A stretch of 14,712 nucleotides of DNA from Streptomyces katrae (GCF_000966975.1 NZ_JZWV01000462.1:1-14712), one strand, 5' to 3'; shown: positions 7,161-13,590, counted from the first letter of the stretch. Notes: generated by a model from the letters alone, not told the origin. A program made the numbers and translations.

Positions 7161-7187
7161 GAAACCCACCGGTTTCCGTCCGGTGGG
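7161..7187 (-). terminator. Attenuator-like hairpin pair in the helD leader
   Basis: On the minus-strand transcript, CCCACCGG and CCGGTGGG (7187-7180 and 7172-7165) form a perfect 8-bp stem with a 7-base loop, followed directly by TTTCTGTT, like an intrinsic terminator. A competing stem, GAAACC-GGTG-GGTTTC (7176-7161), uses part of the same bases, so the two cannot form together. The helD ribosome site follows about 25 bases downstream. This arrangement is typical of transcription attenuation. Confidence 0.6.
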
Positions 7188-7229
7188 CGGCTCTCCCCGG
7201 TGCGGCGGCGGGAGGCGGCAAGAGCGGAG

Positions 7230-7235
7230 ATTGTA
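7230..7235 (-). promoter_or_regulatory. Probable helD -10 box
   Basis: TACAAT on the minus strand matches the -10 consensus in five of six bases and lies in otherwise very GC-rich DNA. A start about seven bases downstream (near 7222) would give a leader of about 95 nt containing the attenuator. The -35 is poor (TTCGCG, 18 bp upstream), so activation or another sigma factor is possible. An in-frame TTG (7221) lies almost at the predicted RNA start. Confidence 0.5.
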
Positions 7236-7293
7236 GTCAGGGGGCGGGGCCGGCGCGAATGGATTTACGGGCCCCGGGGTCTGGGCGGCCGGT

Positions 7294-7326
7294 ACACCCG
7301 TACGGGTGTCATACCCGGGGGTGTCA
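7294..7326. promoter_or_regulatory. Perfect 16-bp palindrome plus direct repeats
   Basis: ACACCCGTACGGGTGT (7294-7309) is a perfect 16-bp palindrome. Its right half continues as GGGTGTCA (7304-7311), which is repeated at 7319-7326, a 15-bp spacing. The neighbouring TACCC-GG-GGGTG (7313-7323) loosely resembles metal-sensor (CsoR-type) half-sites, but I would not name the factor. The location between divergent genes suggests an operator. Confidence 0.5.
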
Positions 7327-7439
7327 GACCTTCGGCAGAGGCCCAGGGAAAACCATGGGACGTGAGGAGGAGCCGGGGGCCTGTGAGATTGGCTCTCCAG
7401 ACCGATGTGCGGAGCGGGGAGAAAACGCACCATGGATAC

Positions 7440-7625
7440 ATGAGCACCGCAACCCTCACCCCGATCCAGGGCGGCCGCCCTAGCGGCGCCACCGCCACCT
7501 CCTCCCACCACCCCCGCCACCGCGTCGGCGACGTCCTGCGCGCCGTGAAGGTCTTCGCGACCGCCGCCGTGAGCGTTGTCGTCCTCGGCGAGTACTCCGA
7601 GGACGCGGGCGTCATACGCCGCTGA
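7440..7625 (+). CDS. Small conserved-looking hypothetical protein (61 aa)
   Basis: The product has 61 residues. A Ser/Thr/Pro/His-rich N-terminus is followed by RVGDVLRAVKVFATAAVSVVVLGEYSEDAG, with one short hydrophobic stretch near residues 34-49 that could be a membrane-associated or packing helix. The coding pattern (G/C third bases, ordered amphipathic part) supports a real gene. I recall similar short Streptomyces proteins but no function. The ATG at 7440 has no ribosome site of its own. GGGGAG (7416-7421) instead suits an ATG at 7432, which encodes only Met-Asp-Thr and stops in TGA overlapping this start as ATGA. Translation may therefore be coupled. The stop lies in a 12-bp tandem repeat. 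It is divergent from helD. Confidence 0.65.
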   Translation: MSTATLTPIQGGRPSGATATSSHHPRHRVGDVLRAVKVFATAAVSVVVLGEYSEDAGVIRR

Positions 7626-7669
7626 GCGCGCCGCTGAGCGCGTCTGACCGCGCCGCTGACCTGCGGTCA
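7618..7669. repeat. 12-bp tandem repeat and small hairpin after the small ORF
   Basis: GCCGCTGAGCGC occurs twice in tandem (7618-7629 and 7630-7641), with a degenerate third copy GCCGCTGACC at 7652-7661. The first copy contains the stop codon of the small gene. TGACCGC (7645-7651) and GCGGTCA (7663-7669) form a 7-bp stem with an 11-base loop that could act as its terminator. Confidence 0.5.
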
Positions 7670-7712
7670 CGGTGCGTGGCCTGATCCCGGCGGGGGGCCC
7701 GCGTTGATCCAC

Positions 7713-7732
7713 TAGGGTCACGCGCGTGACCC
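7713..7732 (+). promoter_or_regulatory. Leaderless -10 box and 18-bp palindrome across the GTG start
   Basis: TAGGGT (7713-7718) fits the Streptomyces -10 pattern TANNNT and ends seven bases before the GTG at 7726, with no ribosome site between. A leaderless start is likely. GGGTCACGCGCGTGACCC (7715-7732) is a perfect 18-bp palindrome covering the -10, the start point and the start codon, so a bound protein or an RNA hairpin could control it. The -35 region is not convincing. Confidence 0.55.
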
Positions 7733-8586
7733 GCAGCCCCGATCCCGACCGCTCGCCGTCGCCCCTCGCCGGCATGCTGGTCACAGGGGCGCTGCTCACC
7801 CTCGGCGTGCTGTGCGTCGCCCTGCGCGTCCCGACCGCCGACGCCCTCCTCAGCGGGTTCTCCGCCGCCGACTGGCACCCGCCCGCCGGCTACCCGCCGT
7901 TCGCCGCGATCCTCTTCACCCCCGCCGCCTGGCTGCCCGCCGGCGTGCTCAAGGCCGTCCTCGTCCTCGGGAACGGCGGCCTGCTCGCCCTGCTGGTCCT
8001 GCTCTCCTGCCGGCTCGCGGGAGTACGCGCCCGGCCGGGTCCCGTCCTGGCCGCCACCATCGCCGGGCTGTGGCTGGAGCCGCTGTTCCAGAGCCCGCTG
8101 CCCGGCCAGATCAACCTGGCGCTGGCCTGCCTGGCCCTGTGGGACCTGGGCCGGCCGCGCGGCGCCCTCGGCAAGGGCTTCGCCCTGGGCACCGCCGCCG
8201 GGATCACCCTGACCCCGGCGGTGTTCATCCCGTACCTGCTGCTCACCGGACGGGTCCGGGCCGGCCTGACCGCCCTGGCCGGCTTCACCGGGACCGCCCT
8301 GCTCGGCGCCCTCGTCCTCCCCGAGGCCTCCGCCGACTTCTGGGCCCACCACCCGCCGACGGCCGACGGGGCCCCGCTGCTGCACTGGCAGCAGCTGTGG
8401 GTGTGGGCCGTCCCGCCGCTCACCGCCCTCGCGGTGAGGACGGCGGGCGCCCTCCGGGGCCGCCGCCACCGCGCGACGGAGGCCCCGGTCCCCGCCCCCG
8501 GGTCACCCCTGGGGCGGGAGGACGCGTGGGACGTGGGGGACGCGGGCCCGGTCAGTCACCGGCCAGCAGCTCGTCGGCGTCCATGA
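7726..8586 (+). CDS. Shortened GT87/DUF2029-like membrane glycosyltransferase
   Basis: The product has 286 residues and about seven hydrophobic segments. HPPAGYPPFAAILFTPAAWLP and SPLPGQINLALACLALWDLGR followed by GITLTPAVFIPYLLLTGR match the (T)YPPFA, GQxNL and K/TLTP..F.PYL pattern of polyprenol-phosphate-mannose-dependent GT87 enzymes, which add mannose outside the membrane. The usual Lys in the KLTP motif is Thr here. Family members are usually around 400 residues. The N-terminus lacks the usual long first loop, and after FWAHHPP the sequence jumps to HWQQLWVWAVPPLTALA, resembling the far C-terminal SW.HH.VW helix, so a middle part appears absent. Activity is therefore doubtful. The GTG start is placed by a leaderless promoter. 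The C-terminal 45 residues are low-complexity, run through a hairpin and overlap the XPB gene by 35 bp. Confidence 0.7.
   Translation: MTRSPDPDRSPSPLAGMLVTGALLTLGVLCVALRVPTADALLSGFSAADWHPPAGYPPFAAILFTPAAWLPAGVLKAVLVLGNGGLLALLVLLSCRLAGVRARPGPVLAATIAGLWLEPLFQSPLPGQINLALACLALWDLGRPRGALGKGFALGTAAGITLTPAVFIPYLLLTGRVRAGLTALAGFTGTALLGALVLPEASADFWAHHPPTADGAPLLHWQQLWVWAVPPLTALAVRTAGALRGRRHRATEAPVPAPGSPLGREDAWDVGDAGPVSHRPAARRRP
8491..8518. terminator. Hairpin downstream of the XPB helicase gene
   Basis: CCCGCCCC (8491-8498) and GGGGCGGG (8511-8518) form a perfect 8-bp stem with a 12-base loop. It starts about 33 bp past the XPB stop, a normal terminator position on the minus strand. On the plus strand it sits inside the tail of the GT87-like reading frame. 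Confidence 0.5.
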
Positions 8587-10195
8587 TCCGGTACGCGTAG
8601 CCCTGCTCCGCCAGGAAGCGCTGGCGGTGGGCGGCGAAGTCCTGGTCGATCGTGTCCCGCGCCACGACCGAGTAGAACCGCGCCTCGTGCCCGTCCGCCT
8701 TCGGCCGCAGCACCCGGCCCAGGCGCTGAGCCTCCTCCTGCCGGGACCCGAAGGTGCCCGACACCTGGATGGCGACCGTGGCCTCGGGCAGGTCGATGGA
8801 GAAGTTCGCGACCTTCGACACCACCAGCACGTTGATCTCGCCCTCGCGGAAGGCGTCGAAGAGCTTCTCGCGCTGCGCGTTCGAGGTCTCGCCCTTGATC
8901 ACGGGCGCGTCCAGGTGCTCGCCCAGCTCGTCCAGCTGGTCGATGTACTGCCCGATGACCAGCGTCTGCTCGCCCTTGTGCTTGCGCACCAGCGCCTCGG
9001 TGACCTTCCGCTTCGTCGCGGTCGTCGCGCAGAACCGGTACTTCTCCTCCGTCTCCGCCGTCGCGTACGCCAGCCGCTCCGACTCCGTGAGGTTCACCCG
9101 GACCTCGACGCAGTCGGCGGGCGCGATGTAGCCCTGCGCCTCGATCTCCTTCCACGGCGCGTCGAACCGCTTCGGCCCGATCAGCGAGAACACGTCCGAC
9201 TCCCGGCCGTCCTCGCGCACCAGAGTCGCCGTCAGCCCCAGCCGGCGGCGGGCCTGCAGGTCGGCGGTGAACTTGAAGACGGGCGCCGGCAGCAGGTGCA
9301 CCTCGTCGTAGAGGATCAGCCCCCAGTCCCGCGAGTCGAACAGCTCCAGGTGTGGATAAACGCCCTTCCGCTTCGTCGTGAGGACCTGGTACGTGGCGAT
9401 CGTGACGGGCCGGATCTCCTTGCGCGTACCCGAGTACTCGCCGATCTCCTCCTCCGTCAGCGAGGTCCGCCTGACCAGCTCGTGCTTCCACTGCCGCGCG
9501 GAGACCGTGTTCGTCACCAGGATCAGCGTCGTCGCCTTGGCCTTCGCCATCGCCCCGGCCCCGACCAGCGTCTTGCCCGCACCACACGGCAGCACGACCA
9601 CCCCGGACCCGCCGTGCCAGAACCCCTCGACCGCCTGCGCCTGGTACGGCCGCAGCGCCCAGCCGTTCTCCTCCAGCTCGATCGGGTGCGCCTCGCCGTC
9701 CACGTACCCGGCGAGGTCCTCGGCCGGCCAGCCCAGCTTGAGCAGCGTCTGCTTGATCTGCCCGCGCTCCGACGGGTGCACGGCCACCGTGTCGGCGTCG
9801 ATCCGCGCCCCGACCAGCGGCGTGATCCGCTTCGACCGCAGGATCTCCTCCAGCACGGGCCGGTCCGTGCTGGTCAGCACCAGCCCGTGGACGGGGTGCT
9901 TGGAGAGGGTGAGCCGCCCGTAGCGGGCCATCGTCTCGGCCACGTCGACGAGGAGCGCGTGCGGGACGGGGTAGCGGGAGAACTCCACGAGCGCGTCGAC
10001 GACCTGCTCGGCGTCGTGCCCGGCGGCCCGCGCGTTCCACAGCCCCAGCGGGGTGATCCGGTAGGTGTGGATGTGCTCGGGTGCCCGCTCCAGCTCGGCG
10101 AACGGGGCGATGGCCCGGCGCGCGGCACCGGCGAGCTCGTGGTCGACCTCCAGGAGGAGGGTTTTGTCGCTCTGGACGATGAGAGGCCCGTTCAC
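8552..10195 (-). CDS. XPB/Ssl2-type DNA repair helicase (SF2)
   Basis: The product is a 547-residue ATP-dependent 3'-5' DNA helicase, the bacterial relative of eukaryotic XPB. An N-terminal accessory domain (about residues 40-160; HTYRITPLGLWNARAAG onward) is followed by the helicase core. Walker A is PCGAGKTLVG (Lys208). The DEAD-like box is DEVH (297-300). LTATLVRED contains the RED motif (Arg327-Glu-Asp) that marks XPB proteins. Motif VI QRLGRVLRP is near 490. XPB family members open DNA in nucleotide excision repair and transcription initiation; in bacteria the pathway is poorly defined. The GTG at 10195 is chosen for its AAGGGA seven bases upstream. The open frame extends to 10342, but that part is Pro/Arg-rich and overlaps a hairpin. 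The gene overlaps the GT87-like gene tail by 35 bp. Confidence 0.93.
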   Translation of the reverse strand: MNGPLIVQSDKTLLLEVDHELAGAARRAIAPFAELERAPEHIHTYRITPLGLWNARAAGHDAEQVVDALVEFSRYPVPHALLVDVAETMARYGRLTLSKHPVHGLVLTSTDRPVLEEILRSKRITPLVGARIDADTVAVHPSERGQIKQTLLKLGWPAEDLAGYVDGEAHPIELEENGWALRPYQAQAVEGFWHGGSGVVVLPCGAGKTLVGAGAMAKAKATTLILVTNTVSARQWKHELVRRTSLTEEEIGEYSGTRKEIRPVTIATYQVLTTKRKGVYPHLELFDSRDWGLILYDEVHLLPAPVFKFTADLQARRRLGLTATLVREDGRESDVFSLIGPKRFDAPWKEIEAQGYIAPADCVEVRVNLTESERLAYATAETEEKYRFCATTATKRKVTEALVRKHKGEQTLVIGQYIDQLDELGEHLDAPVIKGETSNAQREKLFDAFREGEINVLVVSKVANFSIDLPEATVAIQVSGTFGSRQEEAQRLGRVLRPKADGHEARFYSVVARDTIDQDFAAHRQRFLAEQGYAYRIMDADELLAGD

Positions 10196-10220
10196 GCCTG
10201 GTCCCTTTCCGGCGGGTGGC

Positions 10221-10242
10221 GGCCGCCCGGGCGCGGGCGGCC
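10221..10242 (-). promoter_or_regulatory. Leader hairpin upstream of the XPB gene
   Basis: GGCCGCCC (10221-10228) and GGGCGGCC (10235-10242) form a perfect 8-bp stem with a 6-base loop, 26-47 bases before the XPB start codon. It may terminate transcription from the DUF4291 gene (stop at 10358) or shape the XPB leader. No T-run follows. The rest of 10196-10357 shows no gene. Confidence 0.45.
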
Positions 10243-10357
10243 AAACCTCCAGTCTGCCGCATCCCGCCGCGGGCGCGGGGGTCCCGCCGGGCAGGCCGGG
10301 GAAAAGGCGCCGACGGCGGCCGCGCGAGGCGTGGCCCTCCACCGAGGGGACGGCCGG

Positions 10358-10957
10358 CTACGCGCCGAGGTGAGGCAGCGGCCCCGACGGGTACGGGGTC
10401 TCCACCGGGAGCAGGGCGCGGGCCGCCTCGGTGTCGCCGGCGCGCAGCAGGCCGTGGATCTCGCGGACCAGCGGGGTGACGTCGCGGATGGACACCGTCC
10501 ACTCGTCGGCGTAGGCGCGCGACGCCGGGCCCGACAGGCCCAGCTGGAGGGACCGGTAGGGCAGCGGGTTCAGGTGCGGGTCGCGCTCGGGGTCCCACTG
10601 GACGCGGACCGGGGAGCGGGACAGGGTCTTCTTCCAGTCCGCGCGGTCGGCGTGCACCTTCGGCGCGTAGTGCGACAGGCAGGCCTCCGCGAGGGCCCCG
10701 TCGAAGCCCTCCCGGCTGATCTCCACGGCCAGCACGGTCTCCTGGCCCTCCTTCGTGGCCCAGCCGCAGCGGTACATCATCCACAGGAACGACGGCTTGA
10801 TCCACGTCATCCGCTCCCGCTTCCAGGCGGGCGGGAAACGGCCGTCGCGGGCCGCCGGGAGGCCCAGGGCGGGGGAGTACGCCTGGTACACCGTCAGGGT
10901 GGTGGCGGTGTGGACGGCGCGGATCTGGCGCGTGGGGGTTTCCGGGGCTTCCTGCAT
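10358..10957 (-). CDS. DUF4291 domain-containing protein
   Basis: The product has 199 residues, the usual size for this family, and is soluble. Recognisable family blocks are VYQAYSPALG near the N-terminus, RMTWIKPSFLWMMYRCGWATKEGQE in the middle (shown here in family terms as WIKP.FLWMMYR..WG.KEGQE), VQWDPERDPH, and SLQLGLSG. The many conserved Trp, Tyr, Lys and Asp residues look like an enzyme or nucleic-acid-binding fold, but the function of DUF4291 is unknown. The ATG at 10957 gives the family length; there is no clear ribosome site. The frame open to 11173 overlaps the preceding gene and is not used. The broken helicase-associated gene ends 47 bp upstream and XPB begins 162 bp downstream, all on the minus strand. 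Confidence 0.88.
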   Translation of the reverse strand: MQEAPETPTRQIRAVHTATTLTVYQAYSPALGLPAARDGRFPPAWKRERMTWIKPSFLWMMYRCGWATKEGQETVLAVEISREGFDGALAEACLSHYAPKVHADRADWKKTLSRSPVRVQWDPERDPHLNPLPYRSLQLGLSGPASRAYADEWTVSIRDVTPLVREIHGLLRAGDTEAARALLPVETPYPSGPLPHLGA

Positions 10958-10992
10958 GGGCCCAGGGTGCGGTCCCAGCACCCCCTCCCGCC

Positions 10993-11006
10993 AGGGGTTT
11001 TCCCCT
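10993..11006 (-). terminator. Short hairpin at the end of the helicase-associated gene
   Basis: AGGGG (10993-10997), TTTT, CCCCT (11002-11006) is a perfect 5-bp stem with a 4-base loop that overlaps the stop codon (11005-11007) of the broken gene. It lies 36 bp before the DUF4291 ATG. It is too short to be called a strong terminator and may only separate the two genes partly. Confidence 0.35.
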
Positions 11007-13480
11007 ACACCTGGTCCTCCGCCAGCTCCGCCACCCCCGTGATCCGGTGCAGGGCGTAGGTGCGCACCTCGTCCGCCGTGTGGTCGTAGCCGGTGACGAA
11101 GCCGCCCTCCACCCGCACCGGGGCGATGACCCGCTGGCTCGCCGCCCCCTCGGCGTTGACGTACCCGATCCACACCGCCGAACCGGTCAGCGCGGCCGCC
11201 TGCACCGTCGCCAGGGTCTCCGCCGCGCTCGTGCGGGGCAGCTCGCCCGGCGCCGGCGCGGCCGACTGCCCGGCCGGCTGCCCGGCCGGCTCCTTGCGGA
11301 CCGCCGTCGCCGCCAGGTCGCCCGCCCGGATCGCCCGTACCGCCGCGCCCAGCAGCGTCGCGTCCGGCACCGGCGGCCCGTCCGGCACCGGCACCGGCGC
11401 CGTGCGCTCCGGCGTGCGGTACGCGGCCGCCCGCGCCACCAGCACATCACCCGTACGGGACTCCGCCGCCGGGGCGTAGCCCATGGCCCGCAGCCCGTCG
11501 AGCAGCGCGCCCGGCTCCGCCTGCGCCGCGAGCACCGTCGGCGCGAGGCGGCGCAGCCCCAGGCCCGCCGAGCGCTTGTCGGCCAGGATCTCGCCCAGCA
11601 TCGCGTCGTCGTCGCAGCGCACGTACGAGGAGGCCGCGCCGACGCGCAGGTGCCCGTGCCGCCGGGCCACGTCGTCGATCAGGTACGCCAGCGGCTGCGG
11701 CACCGGGGTACGGCTGTGCTCGGCGAGGAAGGCGTGCAGGTCGGAGGCGGTCTGCCCGGAGTCCAGGGCCCGGCGCACCGAACCCGGGGTGAACCGGTAC
11801 ACCGTCGCCCCGCCCTTGGACTCCACGTCCGCCAGCACCGCCAGCACATCGCCGAGCGGCCGGCGCAGCGGTCCGGGCGCCACCGCCGTCAGGTCGGCCT
11901 GGCGCCAGCAGCGGCGCCGGGTCGCGGCCCTCCAGCAGGGCCCGGCCGAACGCGCTGAGCGCGCCCCGGCCGGTGACGCCCAGCACCTCGGCGTCGTGCA
12001 GGGTCCAGTGCGCGAGGCGGGCCCGCAGGTCGCTCGTACCGCGCTCCGGGCGCTCCCACGCGAGCCGCTCCAGCAGCGCGTCCGGGGCGGGCGAGCCGCC
12101 CTCGGGCAGGGCGGCGAGGAGTTCCAGGACCCGGCGGCGCACCTCCGGCGCGGGTGAGCGGTCCAGGTCGGGGCCGAGCGCCGCGAGGGTGCGGCCCTTG
12201 GTGTCCTGCTCGCCGACCATCCCGGCGGTGCGGGTGGCGGCCAGCCAGGCCGAGGCCAGCGCCGACCAGCGTTCGGCGGGCGGCAGTTCGCACCAGTCGT
12301 CGAAGGCGGGGGTCGGCGCGTACCGCTCGTCGGCCTCGCCGTCGCTGGCCAGCAGCCCGGCCGCGTAGGCGAGTTCGATCCAGAACGCGGCCGCCTGCTC
12401 GGTGGTGTCCAGGGCCGACGCCGTCCGCTTGAGGTCGCGTACGGCCAGCCCGCCCGCCCGCAGCACCAGCGGACCGGTGTGCTCCCAGGACTTCACCAGC
12501 TCCTCGACGGTGGCCAGCGCGGCCAGTGCCTGCCCGGCGGCGTTCGCGTCCACAAGCTGTGGACGGTGCTCGCGGTGCACGCCCACGGGCGGCGCGACCG
12601 GCTCAGTCCGCCGGTGCGCGAGCCCGCCGCGCAGGTGCAGGGCCACCTCGCGGGGCAGCACGACGGTGCGCGGCGAGGCCGGCAGCAGCAGCCCCCGGTC
12701 ACGCAGCCAGCGCACGGGCGGCGCCGGGTTCGGGGTCACCTCCCCGTACGGCGGCCCCCACACCAGCCGCCCCAGCACCTGGTGCGCCTCCGCCGGGGCC
12801 TGGTCCAGCAGCGCCGACATCCGCTCCGGGTCGGTGAACAGCCCGGTCAGGGCCGCCACCGCCGAGACGGGGTCGTGGGTCGGGGGCAGCCCGGCGGCCG
12901 CGACGATCTCCTGGATCCGGGTCGGCGACATCCCGGCCGTGGCCTCGGCGACCGTCGGCCCCAGCCCGGTCGGGGAGGGACGCTGGGCGGAGGGGGCGAG
13001 CAGCTCCCGGGCGGTGCGGACCAGGCGCAGCCGGTCGTCGTCCCCCCACACCAGGGCCTGGTCGCGCAGGGTCCCCAGGGCCCGGGGGAGCGCGTCGCGG
13101 GCCGCACCGTCCTTGGCGTCCTCGCCGCCGGTGCCGGTGAGGAGCTCCTCCAGCACCGGGTACGGGCACGGGTCGGGGGCCACCGCGAGGGCCTCGGCCG
13201 TCTGGAGCGCGAACCGGTCGAGGCGGTCCAGCGCGCGGACGACGGAGGCCCGGGTGCCTGCGCGGGTGGCCAGCTGAGTGATGTCACCGGGCACCGGGTT
13301 CAGCAGGTCGGGGCGGGCGTGCAGCAACGCGGTGAGCGCCGCGTCGTCCCGGGCGCGGAGCGCCTCGGCGAGGGAACGCGGAGGGGGCGGGGTGGGGGAG
13401 GCGGTGCCGGCGGGCGGCTGTGCCGTCGTGCCCCGCGGGGCGTTCGTCGTGGCGCTTCCCTGTGGACTTCCCTCGGGCAC
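11005..13480 (-). pseudogene. Helicase-associated / WYL-like domain protein, frameshifted
   Basis: Two minus-strand frames together make one protein of about 820 residues. The N-terminal part (13480 to about 11915) begins with a disordered Pro/Thr/Ser leader, then LAEALRARDDAALTALLHARPDLL and helical repeats. The C-terminal part (about 11900 to 11005) opens with QADLTAVAPGPLRRPLGDVLAVL, then VYRFTPGSVRRALDSGQ, a Helicase_C_3-like domain also seen in the XPB N-terminus, and ends in a WYL-like segment (AVWIGYVNAEGAASQRVIAP, then RTYALHRITGV). The frames meet near 11900, where 3k+2 bases are missing (or one is extra), beside a GGCGCC hairpin. The start is the GTG at 13480 with GGAGG nine bases upstream. 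As written the product would end in a scrambled tail. A true mutation or a sequencing error in GC-rich DNA are both possible. A role with XPB is inferred. Confidence 0.82.
11901..11918. repeat. GGCGCC inverted/direct repeat at the frameshift site
   Basis: GGCGCC (11901-11906), AGCAGC, GGCGCC (11913-11918) is both a direct and an inverted repeat and can form a tight stem-loop. The two reading frames of the broken gene join within a few bases of it. Such repeats favour deletion by replication slippage and also sequencing compression or assembly collapse. Confidence 0.75.
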
Positions 13481-13500
13481 GGTGCTCGCCTCCTGGTCAC

Positions 13501-13547
13501 GTCGGCCGGTCGTCGGCCGGTCCCCATCCGGCCAACGGTATCCGTTG
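13501..13547. promoter_or_regulatory. Tandem repeat and operator-like palindrome in a divergent promoter region
   Basis: GTCGGCCGGTC is duplicated exactly in tandem (13501-13511 and 13512-13522). Next, CAACGG-TAT-CCGTTG (13533-13547) is a perfect inverted repeat with a 3-base centre. It includes TACCGT (13540-13535, minus strand), a possible -10 for the helicase-associated gene. The 110-bp region separates two divergent starts (13480 and 13591), so one regulator could act on both. Confidence 0.45.
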
Positions 13548-13577
13548 CGCCGACGGCCGCTCCACGCCCGCACGCGC

Positions 13578-13583
13578 TACCTT
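13578..13583 (+). promoter_or_regulatory. Leaderless -10 box for the HAAS-like gene
   Basis: TACCTT fits the TANNNT -10 pattern and ends seven bases before the GTG at 13591. No ribosome site is present in between, so the message probably starts at the GTG. A TTGCGC at 13545-13550 is too distant (27 bp) to be its -35. Confidence 0.5.
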
Positions 13584-13590
13584 CTGGGGC

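Larger units (their letters stand above)
7129..7439. other. Divergent intergenic region between helD and the small ORF
   Basis: This 311-bp stretch has no convincing protein gene. It contains, from left to right, the helD ribosome site, the leader hairpins (7161-7187), a minus-strand -10 box (7230-7235), a palindrome with direct repeats (7294-7326) and the upstream ORF start of the small gene (7432). Longer open frames crossing it are shadows of helD or of the plus-strand small gene. Confidence 0.7.

Noticed and set aside
7130..7235. Rifamycin-associated element (RAE) upstream of helD
   Set aside because: I looked for the inverted repeat linked to rifamycin-induced genes and saw no convincing palindrome of that kind. 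The protein N-terminus also does not look like HelR.
5521..7236. Long plus-strand frame of 571 codons opposite helD
   Set aside because: It is a GC-rich antisense shadow: low-complexity Arg/Val/Gly/Asp composition, no motifs, and helD motifs are unmistakable on the other strand.
7313..7323. CsoR-type copper operator (TACCC-GG-GGGTG)
   Set aside because: The match is loose and not fully symmetric, and neither adjacent gene is a known copper gene.
9351..9359. TGTGGATAA, the complement of a perfect DnaA box (TTATCCACA)
   Set aside because: It is a single copy inside the XPB coding sequence (codons for Val-Tyr-Pro-His), with no cluster, no AT-rich region and no dnaA/dnaN genes. Not an origin.
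8627..11059. Plus-strand frame of 810 codons opposite XPB and DUF4291
   Set aside because: It spans two real minus-strand genes and their gap, has shadow-like composition and no recognisable domain.
11885..11930. Programmed ribosomal frameshift in the helicase-associated gene
   Set aside because: No slippery heptamer is visible and the expected residues at the join seem to be missing, so a deletion or sequence error is more likely.
12548..12564. Inverted repeat GTCCACA-AGC-TGTGGAC resembling paired DnaA half-boxes
   Set aside because: It lies within coding sequence of the helicase-associated gene, and only seven of nine positions match on each side. Probably chance.
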